From assembly GCA_022813625.1 (NCBI GenBank), contig JAKLMB010000028.1, positions 248,001 to 312,000 on the forward strand: 64,000 nucleotides of DNA. The letters are read 5' to 3'. How positions within the stretch are numbered: the first letter of the stretch is position 1; each line of letters opens with the position of its first letter. The notes under the pieces are model-generated. The model was given only the letters and a program-made list of their open reading frames with translations. It searched no databases and was not told the DNA's origin. A program made the position numbers and the translations under genes. Source of the DNA: Aaosphaeria pasadenensis. Taxonomy: Eukaryota; Ascomycota; Dothideomycetes; Pleosporales. Below are positions 10,696 through 19,814 of this stretch, one piece after another.

Positions 10696-12653
10696 CTAAT
10701 CCATCTTCGCAGCAACAACCGGCACCGCCTCCCCACTCCTCACACTCCCATCCCCCCCACCAGCCAACCTCCCACTCCCCGTGATGCCCCCATACCCCTC
10801 CAAAACCGGCACATCCCCCCAGCAATCACTAAAATACTTCTCATCCAGCCCCCTCATCTCCTCCTCCTCGCTGGCCCTCAAATGCAACCCGGGGATCTTG
10901 TCGATAATGAACAGCAAAATGATGCTAATGACGAACGACCAGGCCGCGCAGGTCGTCGCGGCGGCTAATTGGTACCCCATCTGCTTCCAGTTGTGGTCCC
11001 ACCAGCCGCCGGCGTAGGCGTTGTTGACGCCGTCGAGGGCGGGGATCGAGGCCGTCGCGAAGAAGCCGGTCAGGATGTCGCCGACGAAGCCGCCGACGCC
11101 GTGGATCGCGAAGATGTCGAGCCCCTCGTCGATGGTCAGGACGTGCTTGTAGCGGACGGTGAAGAAGGATGTTATGCTTGTGAGCGCTGTTGCAGAACGT
11201 ACGTTAGTGCTGGATTCGTATGTTGGGTTGAGGAGGATAGGGGGGCGGGGTATGGGGAAAGGGAGGGGAAGAGATACGTACCACCGATGAGCGCCGCGAC
11301 GTAAACGGGCACGAAGCCCGCCGCGGGGGTAATCCCAACCAGCCCGGCAATGATGCCGGAGCAGAATCCCACGATGCTGAACTTGCGGCTGAAGGCGTAC
11401 TCGACGAGCACCCAGGCGATGCCGCCGCCGCAGGCCGCGAGGTTCGTGTTCACGACGACGTAGATGCTGCGGAGGGACAGGTTGGCCGTGCTGGCGCCGT
11501 TGAAGGAAAACCAGCCCAGCCAGATCAGGATCGTGCCCAGGCCGACGAGGAACGGGTTGTGGGGTTTGAAGTGCGGGATCCGCGGGTGGTGGGATTCGTT
11601 GTGTGGGTCTTTGCGCCGGCCGAGCATGAGCGACCAGGCGAGGGCGGAGAAGCCCGAGGCGATGTGTACGGGGCCTGTTGGTGGTTAGATTTAGGGGAGA
11701 GGGGTGATGGGATGGGGGATGTACCTGAGCCGGCGAAGTCGTAGACGCCGAGCTTGTAGAGCCAGCCGTTGGGGTTCCATTCGAAGTATGCAAGGACGTA
11801 GTAGACGAAGCTGTTGAGACACGTGGTGTTAGCATGAGATATCGATACTGTTTCGTTGAGCGTAGAAGAAACTCTTCATGTTCGAATTGGGGGGATGGCA
11901 GAGTAGGCACTCACGTCGTCCAGCATAGGAGGAAAATCATGCTAGGAAGCAACCTCCCTCTCTCCAACATAGCACCAGCCAAGATCATAGCCGTAGCCGT
12001 CACGAACGTGAAGCCGAAGCAGGCGTAGAGGATATCAGGGATATCGGGGTTCGCAAGACTTGGGTAGGCCAGCACGTTGTGAAGTCCGGCGAGCGAGAGG
12101 TCGCCAATGAATGGCCCGGTTGTGTGGGATTGGTAGAGTGAGTATCTTTTTGCAATTGTTAGTTTGGGGGTTGCATTGTCGAGGGAGCGGATGGAGTTTG
12201 TACCCGTAGACCCAGAATTGGATGCCGCATGCGCAGGCGCAGAAGAGCGATTGGAATATCATGGTGAGTGCGGCTTTGCGTCTATGCATTCCAGCGTAGA
12301 GGAAGCCGATGGCCTGGTGGATGTTAGAACTGTGGCATAAGATATCCTATGATAGGGCAAGCGGCAGAATGGCCATTGGTCGTAGTTGTACAATCCCATA
12401 GCTAGGCCATTATGGAGGCGATAGAACATACCGGAGTGATTTGCCTACATTCAGTCAGTATACATGTTCAATTAATTGAAGTCAATGTCAAATGCATTAC
12501 ATACCAGCAAAGACTCGCACAGATGAGGATCCAGCACAAATCTCCCTTGTCATAGGGCGCATTGAGATCCTGGGTGAAGACATCTCCACCCGTAGGTTGC
12601 TGGTCGTACTCCGGCCATGCGGTGATGGGAGTTGGGGCAGCGGGAGCCTCCAT
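10696..12653 (-). CDS. Ammonium transporter (Amt/MEP family) with a 13-nt microexon
   Basis: Seven exons on the minus strand: 12653-12505, 12444-12432, 12313-12204, 12145-11915, 11810-11725, 11674-11282 and 11186-10696, giving 490 residues. The path of Amt proteins is complete: LCWQITPAIGFLYAGMHRRK, then GYS, VYDFAGSGPVHIASG, LGTILIWLGWFSFNGAS, NTNLAACGGGIAW, GLVGITPAAGFV and IHGVGGFVGDILTG. The conserved Asp (D192) and both pore-lining histidines (H200, H356) are present. The C-terminal cytosolic tail is long, Gly/Ser-rich and variable. The protein sits in the plasma membrane and takes up ammonium. Exon 2 is only 13 nt and supplies the end of W50 plus QITP. A TATA box and nine GATA-factor sites lie upstream, consistent with nitrogen control. 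It is convergent with the GH115 gene, only 154 bp away. Confidence 0.93.
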
Positions 12654-12758
12654 AGTTTACAATGGGGAACCGTTACACGAACGAACAATCGCACGAAGTA
12701 AGGCAAGAAAGGTACAAGGAAAACTTATGGGGCTCAAGACACATGGCAATGTCGTATG

Positions 12759-12764
12759 TTTATA
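12759..12764 (-). promoter_or_regulatory. TATA box of the ammonium transporter gene
   Basis: TATAAA on the minus strand, 106 bp upstream of the ATG at 12653. Confidence 0.5.
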
Positions 12765-12979
12765 CCTGGAACTACTTCACCGTTCTTATCGAGGGACATT
12801 GTTGCACCAGTCTCACAATCTCACTACTTAGTCGTAGGTACATGGCTGCGGTGATGGCCCTGATGGGTAACACCCCCTGTCTAGTCGAAGTCGTGGATTG
12901 TCAAGGTTGAGGTTGCTGTGCCTCTTCGACTGGATATAATTCACCTTTTAGGGATAGTGCAGGTGGAGGACAAGAGCTG

Positions 12980-13448
12980 TTATCTATCAGTCAGTGCTTC
13001 ACAGGTGTTATCATACGGTACAAGCCCCCTCATATCCCTAAAGTCCACGGATTCCGGGGGTGGAAGGGGGGAAGGGGAAGTGCAAGGATGGCTATGGAGT
13101 CCAAGTGTGATTGATAGCGGAGCGGGAAAGCCAAGATTGGTGGTTAATCGCCAAGAAAGAGATAAGGATTTGGCCGTATCCACCAGCCAACCTACCTTTT
13201 GCGGGGGTGGGGGTTCCCTATCATCATTAACACGAACATGAATGTGAACATGAACATAACACGAACTCGATGATGATGGTGAGTAAGTTGGGCCATCAAC
13301 CAACTTATAACATATTACTTATGTCCTCGACTTTCCGCCGTCTGGTAGGTACTCGTCAATTCGATAGCGACTCTTCGATAGTACCTCCTCCTGTGTCGAG
13401 TTTATCAACGCCATCCGCGACAGGGTTACGAATCATTGGTCCAGATAG
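12980..13448. promoter_or_regulatory. Cluster of nine HGATAR (AreA/NIT2-type) sites upstream of the ammonium transporter
   Basis: Sites on either strand start at 12980 (AGATAA), 12984 (TGATAG), 13008 (TGATAA), 13112 (TGATAG), 13160 (AGATAA), 13218 (TGATAG), 13362 and 13376 (CGATAG) and 13443 (AGATAG). Fungal GATA activators of nitrogen metabolism bind paired HGATAR sites, and ammonium permease genes are classic targets. Two sites overlap head to head at 12980-12989. The region is the only long non-coding stretch (12654-13655) between the transporter and MutY and shows no gene of its own. Confidence 0.6.
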
Positions 13449-13655
13449 CAATCAGACCAGAATGATCTCCCCTTCTAGGCCAATCTCATCCAGCAATTAG
13501 TGAATGTCTGACCAAGGACACACATGGCTTGCTCCCGCCATCTGACATCCCCTTTTCCTATTGGCAGGCGCTTGTTTATACTGCTCCCGTCCCTATCTGC
13601 TGCCATTTACTGTCATTAGCATATACTCTCTGCCAATCCCAAGACTAAGAATTCG

Positions 13656-15610
13656 TCATCCTGTAACCAAGTCCCAGCACCTTCGCATACCCGTCGATAG
13701 GGTCTCCTCGTCCATTGCCTCGGTAGCGACCCATTTGGCACGCTTCGGGGCGCCCTTCTCGCTATCGGCCAGGCTCTCGGAACCGGCTATGCGGATCTGG
13801 AAGTGTTGGACATGCATCGTCAACTTCAAGTGACTAAAGACATGAACAATCGAACCGATTTCGCCGACGTGCTGGATACTGTCCGCGCGTTCGTCGAGAT
13901 TGCCAACCTCAAGCGTCGAGACAAAGTCAACAGCCGAGGCCTTTCTACCAGACGCTGTGTTATCAGATGTCGATAGGGTTCGTTGTGGAAACTGCCACAA
14001 CGAAGCAAGTAGCCCTGAAACACCTGTCAGTCTAACCAAGCACACGTTACTTGTGCAAGTACTAGACGATGCCGCCAGATCGAATGCAAATGCTCTGACT
14101 AGCCACCGAATGGGAATATCTTTCCCAATACCTTGTAGATTACGGGAGTAGACGAGGCGCCGCTAATCAATAACTTACCAGTTGCTGGCCTCTGCTCTAT
14201 CAGCCACTGGCTGCCGCCACCTGATAAACGCGCTTCGACCAAACAGACGACGCATTCCTCTTCAGCCACCTTCTTCTTGACGACCTTCTTCGGAAACAGC
14301 GAGCAGTAAGCTATCGTCGACTTCAATGGTGCGCTGGAATCTGGGTCTTTGCGTTTGTGGGTGCCGTTCACCGGAGCCGCCTCGGGGATATCTCTCTTAT
14401 CTACGATCTCGCTCTCTGCCTTGGTACGAGGCGTTCGCAGGTTGAAGTAGTGAGAGATAGTATTGACAGGCTTCGTTTCTGTTTTCCGCTTCTTGGATGG
14501 TTTCGGTGCATCTTGATCATCTACGTCGTCTTCTGGCGAGACAGACTGGAGATCCTCGGTGTCGAGCGGCTCGCAGTATGAACATGCGTCTTCGATATCC
14601 GGCACCACCACGCTCTCCTTCTTCACCTTCTTGCCAGCTAACAACTCTCCCTCCGCATACACTCGACATGTACTTCGAATAGGACACTCTCCACACTTCG
14701 GCCTAGGCGTACAAACCGTCGACCCCAGCTCCATCAAGGCCTGATTCCACAATCCCGGCGTCTCACTCCTCCCCTTCTCCGGAAACCCAGCAACGTTCTT
14801 CACCAACCCATCCGCAACCTCCCAGATCAACTCCACCGCCCTCCTATCCTTCCCATCAACATACAACCCCAACTGCCTACTCAGCACCCTCACGACATTC
14901 CCATCCACCACCGGCTCCGCCTCTCCAAACGCAATGCTTGAAATCGCACCCGCAGTGTACCTCCCAATCCCCTTAACCCCCATCAACCCCTCCACCCCCC
15001 TCGGAATCGGACACCCCTCCATCTCCTCTGCCTCCCCCTTCCCCCGTTCAAACTCCTCCACCACCTCCTTCGCACCCAACCTCAACCTCGTCGCCCGCGA
15101 ATAATACCCCAACCCCTTCCACGCCGCCAGCACCTCCGCCTCATCCGCGCCCGCGAGGTCCCACACAGTCGGCCACTTCGCAACCCACGCGTTGAAGTAC
15201 GGTATCACGGTCGCAACGCGCGTCTGCTGCAGCATGATCTCCGACACCCAGACCTCGTACGCGCGCTTGCTGAGCGCTTCGCCCGAGAAGTCAGGCGCGG
15301 ACGGGTCGAGCCAGGGTTTCCGCCACGGCATGGAGCGCGAGGTGGAGATGGAGGTGAACCATGATAGCAGGGCTGTGCTGGCGGTCGGGGAGGAGAGGAG
15401 GAGGGGGTGGTGGTAGGAGAGGTTGTGAGGGCGCAGGGGAGGGAGGGAAGGGGGTTGGGGTGGGTTTGGATGGAGGGTGAGGAGGGTGGTGGTCTTGATG
15501 CCGTTTTTGGGCTTCATGGCATTGCCGTCGATGGTGCTGTTCGTAGTGTTCTTCTTCGTCTTGGTATCCTTCGTGCTGCTCGCGGGCCGCTTCCTACGCG
15601 TCGTCGACAT
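13656..15610 (-). CDS. myh1: Adenine DNA glycosylase (MutY/MUTYH)
   Basis: Two exons (15610-14179 and 14014-13656) give 596 residues. I use the ATG at 15610 (MSTTRRKRP); the open frame extends 24 codons further upstream without conserved content. Catalytic core: MPWR (94-97), VSEIMLQQTRV with Glu124, the helix-hairpin-helix LMGVKGIGRYTAGAI, and PVVDGNVVRVLSR with Asp236. Four Fe-S cysteines (300, 306, 309, 315) follow. A linker carries KKRK and VNTISHYF, resembling an NLS and a PCNA-binding box. The C-terminal MutY-type Nudix domain (about 450-596) begins CVVCLVEARL, and the segment QRPATG-LLASLWQFP spans the intron. The enzyme removes adenine mispaired with 8-oxoguanine in base excision repair. 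The intron has two in-frame acceptors 9 nt apart; the distal one (ending 14015) gives the conserved GLLASLW junction. Confidence 0.93.
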
Positions 15611-17303
15611 GACGCGTATCTTTTCCTTCTCTTCCTGCTCTTTTCCCTTTCCAGTGACCCAAATAATATACCTATTCCTCAACGATGATAATCCGTTGTT
15701 GAATGTATCCGTTTATTTGTTTGTTGTTTACCGATTAACAATACCGTGGAAATGGTTCGTTAACTTTTTATTTTGGGATTATGTTATCGATAACAACCTC
15801 AGGGGTTCGCGCGGGCGAGACGTGTTGGGCGGGTGATGATGTCACCGGGACCGGGTCTATGGCTGTCTGGAGTCAGGAGTCTGGGGTAGTGTTGGTATAT
15901 TTTTAAGGAGCATTTCCGAAAATATGGGTTAGGTGAATAGGGCTTGAAGATGTGCGGGGAGGAATGAAGGGTTGTTTGCTTAATTCGATCTAATCACCTT
16001 GATATCTGCGGCGAAGATCTATGTTCAACATCCGCACGTCACCACTCATCACATCTCCCAACCCACGAAAACAAAAACACACATATAACACTCCCCTCCT
16101 CCTCACTGCCACAAATACACGGCTACCCTATCAAGCCATCAACCAACCAACCAACCAACCCATCACTCACCACCAAAACCACCCATCCCAACTGCCTGAG
16201 CGAGTTACACACCACGAATCCTCATACCTCTCAAGTCATTAGACATCCACCACCTGGCACAAATCCTAGTCAGAAGTGCACATGCTTACCTTTCTTTTCC
16301 ATGATTATTTTAGTGTACGAGGACGGGGAGCATTTAGATCTTGATTAGATTAGATTTAAAGTAGAGTACTGTTTAAATTCCTTACTGGCCTGGGAAGTTT
16401 GGTGGATATGTTCTCGATAACCACCTACCTAGTATAAGACGAAATTGGTTTCGAATTTATAAGCTTTGCGTATTGACTCTTCGGAGGTATGCCTTTCTGT
16501 CGTTTGTATTTTTGATGGAGGTTTCGTGATTATTAGATTCTTAGGTCGATGGTGTTGGGTTGGGAGTTCGCGCGGACATCCAAACTCACGGAAACCATTA
16601 CCGTGCCAAAGCAAACACCGTAATTAAATGCAAGAGTCAAGCGCTTCATCACAGGAAACAAACTATGACGTAGAAGGAAGGTCACATTTGTGAGATGAAA
16701 TATAGTTGATTGATTAGGCCGTGAGGAGAAAACTATCAAAGTTTGAGATTTTTGCCTTTCGCTCGCTGGATGTTGGGCGGGCATGATTGGTAACAGACAG
16801 GCATTCACAGTGTGATATGTCTCTGGATTGATATATTGAACTTCCCATTTGTTTGGGTGGGTATAAATAAAGGGTACGTATGGCGTGTTGTCCCCGTTGT
16901 TTGTCATATAATTATACGATCGTCTTATCGATATTTAGCGGCGCCAGTTTGGTTTGTGGCGTACATGAGGATGAACTGGAAGTTGAAAGTAAAAAGAAAA
17001 TAGGTATCTGAGAAGGGAGATAGACCATTGAACCGGAAAGGAAACATGCAACAGCAAGCAAGGTATCGTGCGAGTGAAGAAGAAAAGTTCAGAGAGCAAG
17101 AATAGAAACATGGGGAATGGGAATAACGACAAGTTTGAAGAAAAAGGACATGACGACATGATATCCCGAGCTTTTCCAGCCGAGTTTGTGTGATTTCCTA
17201 GGTTTTCCGTTCCGAGCCGTTGAAACGCCAAATATTCAGGATCGTTGAGTTATGATTTTGATGGTAGAGACAAATGAAAATGATGTGTTAGATGAGGCGC
17301 CGG
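15611..17303. other. Intergenic region between MutY and the PH-domain gene
   Basis: It holds the MutY promoter (15611 to about 16000), an (AACC)n tract near 16137-16161, and an AT-richer stretch around 16290-16560. Toward 17300 comes the 3' flank of the PH-domain gene. No open frame here looks like a protein. Confidence 0.55.
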
Positions 17304-19814
17304 TTACACAGCAACAGCCTTTGGCGGACCGACGGGTGGCGGTGGTGGTAACGGCATGTTTGGCGGAGGCGCAGGCGGAGGGAATGCCATGGCGGGCATC
17401 GAACGGCGAGGCACTACGCCGCGCTGAGACGCTGTATCGACATTCTGCAGTCCAAGCGTCGGGTTCGATGGGCTGGCACGAAGTCCTGGTGCCACCGAGG
17501 CACGTTTGCCTGGGACAAAAGAGGGGGTGCTGGATATGGCGCGTACAGGAGCGCCTACCGGCCGTGATGAGGAAAGGAAAGGCGCAGGGTTCGAGCGAAT
17601 CTGAACGCTCGCAGGGCGACGTAGCGGCTGTGACGAAGGTGCTGCTGTCCTTTGCTCATTGATTGGGGAAGATGATGAAGGTGCTCTGTTGACACCTGAA
17701 GGAGCAAAGCTATGCATCGCGGATGGAGGTTTGACTGGGTTGGTCGCAGATCTGTTGACTACCACGCCCAAAGGGATCGGAGCGGGTGATAGTGATGAAT
17801 AACGTCGGGGAACAACGACAGCCCCGTCATGATTCTGGGTTCGCACAGGTAGAGGCCGCAAGAAAGGCTTTTGGCCCTGTGACATCCGTTTGCCTGAAGA
17901 CGGAAGGTCACCCAAAGTCGATTGTCGTCGGCCTGGTGGTGGGGCAGGGTCTCGTGGGGGTGGTGATATTGAAGTCTGCCTGGCAGCGGGTGCACTTGAA
18001 CTTCTAACACTGGATCTCACTGCACCCTGGCCACTGAGGCGTACAAAGTTCGCGGCACTTGTGAGCACGACATGCGACTGTTCATCGGTCGCAGTCACCT
18101 TGGGTGCGTGGGCGTTGAAAGTGGACACAGGAGTGTGTGTTGATACAGGGATAGATGCGTTCGAAGACGGGTGCCCCGAATAATCTAAGGTTGGTGATGT
18201 AGGACCGTATATGGAATGACGTTGTGGAGTGACGGAATGCATTCCGGCGGATAGAGAACTGTCTTCATTGGTTACTGGGAGAGGTTGCATGGATCTCCGG
18301 CGAGTTGCAGTGGCGCCGCTGGGTATCATGTGAAACGATCTGAGCGACGTGAGCGGCGTTTCAGAAGGGGAAATGCCTTCCTTAGGTGATTGCGGGGCCG
18401 GCGAAGAATTGCGAGACGTGTTCCTTGTCCCAGCAACAGAGATTGAGGTGCCCGTGGTAGCGGAAACATAGGAAAGTCGTGACCGCTCCCGCAATTGATC
18501 GAGCTGCAGTTGATCATGCGATATGACTGTCGTGGCGATTGATGATGCCTCAACCGACCTTCGCTTGATACTGTGTCCGGAAGAGTGGATGCTCGTGGTG
18601 TCTGCAATGCTGATTGTCTTCTCGCTCCTGTTCCCTTCCCAATCAGAGGCGACGATTCTTGGTGAATCTGAGTGTAGCGACTGGAAGGGCGAGTCAATGG
18701 CCTTGGACATGCGATTTGGATTGCGATGGGTGAGGTAGCGTTGTCCAGGTGTGCTGACTGCCTCGGAATGTTCCTCCGGAGATTCCTCAATCGACGATGA
18801 TTCTCTAATGGTTTCCTCTTTGACCTTCGCCCCGCCGAGGGTATCAATCTGCTTGCGCACAGTTGTCATCCATGAGTCCATCTCTTCGGCGCTGTCCAGT
18901 ACCAATAGAAAACTTGTTGCTTCCCTCCTGGCGCTGGAGGATTGTAAACGTAGACGGGATAGTAGGTTGTGCTTGGGCCCAATTGCCACTGTTCCGTCCT
19001 CCGAGGCACTTTGTGAGATTTGTAGAACCCAATGCTTTCCGGGGATAAGATCGCATGCAAATGCTGCCGACTCCTTTCCGAGCTTCAAAACCTTCTCTGG
19101 AAGTCGGTCGAGCGGGCCATCTCCGGCATACTGTAAAATGTGGGAGTCATCGTCTAGGACATAAACTTTGTCGGTAAGTTGAGGCGTGTGGGGATGCAGG
19201 ATTGAATTAGATATAAGTCGTCGATGGTTCTTTTCCAACTTTTTTGCTTCCGTGCTACCTTCTAATGTTGCGGATAGATCACGCTGACTCTCGTTCCGTT
19301 CTCGCGCCAACTCGTATTGCCTCCTTTGACTTTGAGTCCTGAGCAGAATATCAGGAGAAAAGACACAGGCTTGAACGGTGGCATGTTTGATTGACCGAGG
19401 ATAGGCCTGAAACAGAGGCGGTGGCTCCCAGGAGCCACTGTCTCTGTTACTCGTGGCCGTAGAAGGACGGAACGATGTCGGCCGTAACATTCCACTTGAT
19501 CGCGCTCGGTGTACTTGCTGGGCTGAAGGAGTAGGGTTAAGTCGCAAAGCAGATTTCGGTGGGGAAGGGGGAGGTTTCGGAGGTTCCTGTGGCTGCATCG
19601 GTACTGCTAGGCCAACTTCTATATGGCCTCTGGCCTTCTCTACTTTTGGTCGACTGAACAGATTGAACAGTGACATTTTGGAAGATGATTTTTCAAGCTT
19701 TGGCGCTGGTGTAGGTGCAAGGGAAGGCTGGGGTTGCACCGGCTGTGGAGTTTGACTGAGTAGATTCATGCTGGACCTGTTGCGCCGCCAGCGCGACGTC
19801 CCTAAGGAAGACAT
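17304..19814 (-). CDS. PH-domain protein with disordered Ser/Pro-rich tail and C-terminal poly-proline tract
   Basis: One exon of 836 codons. The N-terminus (1-140) is basic and proline-rich with a hydrophobic MSLFNLFSRPKVEKARG patch. Residues about 142-212 are a conserved-looking helical lead-in (CVFSPDILLRTQSQRRQYEL). A pleckstrin-homology domain spans about 214-328: KVYVLDDDSHILQYAG, then LIPGKHWVLQISQSAS, and a final helix with the hallmark Trp (EEMDSWMTTVRKQID, W315). The remaining 500 residues are low-complexity Ser/Thr/Pro/Arg, rich in likely phosphorylation sites, and end in FPPPAPPPNMPLPPPPP, a profilin/SH3/WW-type ligand. I infer a cortical or membrane-associated scaffold that may link lipid signals to actin or polarity proteins. 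No specific orthologue or function is recognised. Confidence 0.82.
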   Translation of the reverse strand: MSSLGTSRWRRNRSSMNLLSQTPQPVQPQPSLAPTPAPKLEKSSSKMSLFNLFSRPKVEKARGHIEVGLAVPMQPQEPPKPPPSPPKSALRLNPTPSAQQVHRARSSGMLRPTSFRPSTATSNRDSGSWEPPPLFQAYPRSIKHATVQACVFSPDILLRTQSQRRQYELARERNESQRDLSATLEGSTEAKKLEKNHRRLISNSILHPHTPQLTDKVYVLDDDSHILQYAGDGPLDRLPEKVLKLGKESAAFACDLIPGKHWVLQISQSASEDGTVAIGPKHNLLSRLRLQSSSARREATSFLLVLDSAEEMDSWMTTVRKQIDTLGGAKVKEETIRESSSIEESPEEHSEAVSTPGQRYLTHRNPNRMSKAIDSPFQSLHSDSPRIVASDWEGNRSEKTISIADTTSIHSSGHSIKRRSVEASSIATTVISHDQLQLDQLRERSRLSYVSATTGTSISVAGTRNTSRNSSPAPQSPKEGISPSETPLTSLRSFHMIPSGATATRRRSMQPLPVTNEDSSLSAGMHSVTPQRHSIYGPTSPTLDYSGHPSSNASIPVSTHTPVSTFNAHAPKVTATDEQSHVVLTSAANFVRLSGQGAVRSSVRSSSAPAARQTSISPPPRDPAPPPGRRQSTLGDLPSSGKRMSQGQKPFLRPLPVRTQNHDGAVVVPRRYSSLSPAPIPLGVVVNRSATNPVKPPSAMHSFAPSGVNRAPSSSSPINEQRTAAPSSQPLRRPASVQIRSNPAPFLSSSRPVGAPVRAISSTPSFVPGKRASVAPGLRASPSNPTLGLQNVDTASQRGVVPRRSMPAMAFPPPAPPPNMPLPPPPPVGPPKAVAV

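Noticed and set aside
11187..11910. Apparent long extension of the last ammonium-transporter exon (frame 10696-11910)
   Set aside because: The part beyond 11186 reads through introns and through exon 6 in the wrong frame; the spliced model gives continuous Amt homology.
7414..15610. Possible functional gene cluster of GH115, ammonium transporter and MutY
   Set aside because: Orientation and functions are unrelated, there is no shared regulator nearby, and only the transporter has the GATA-site cluster; simple adjacency is the better explanation.
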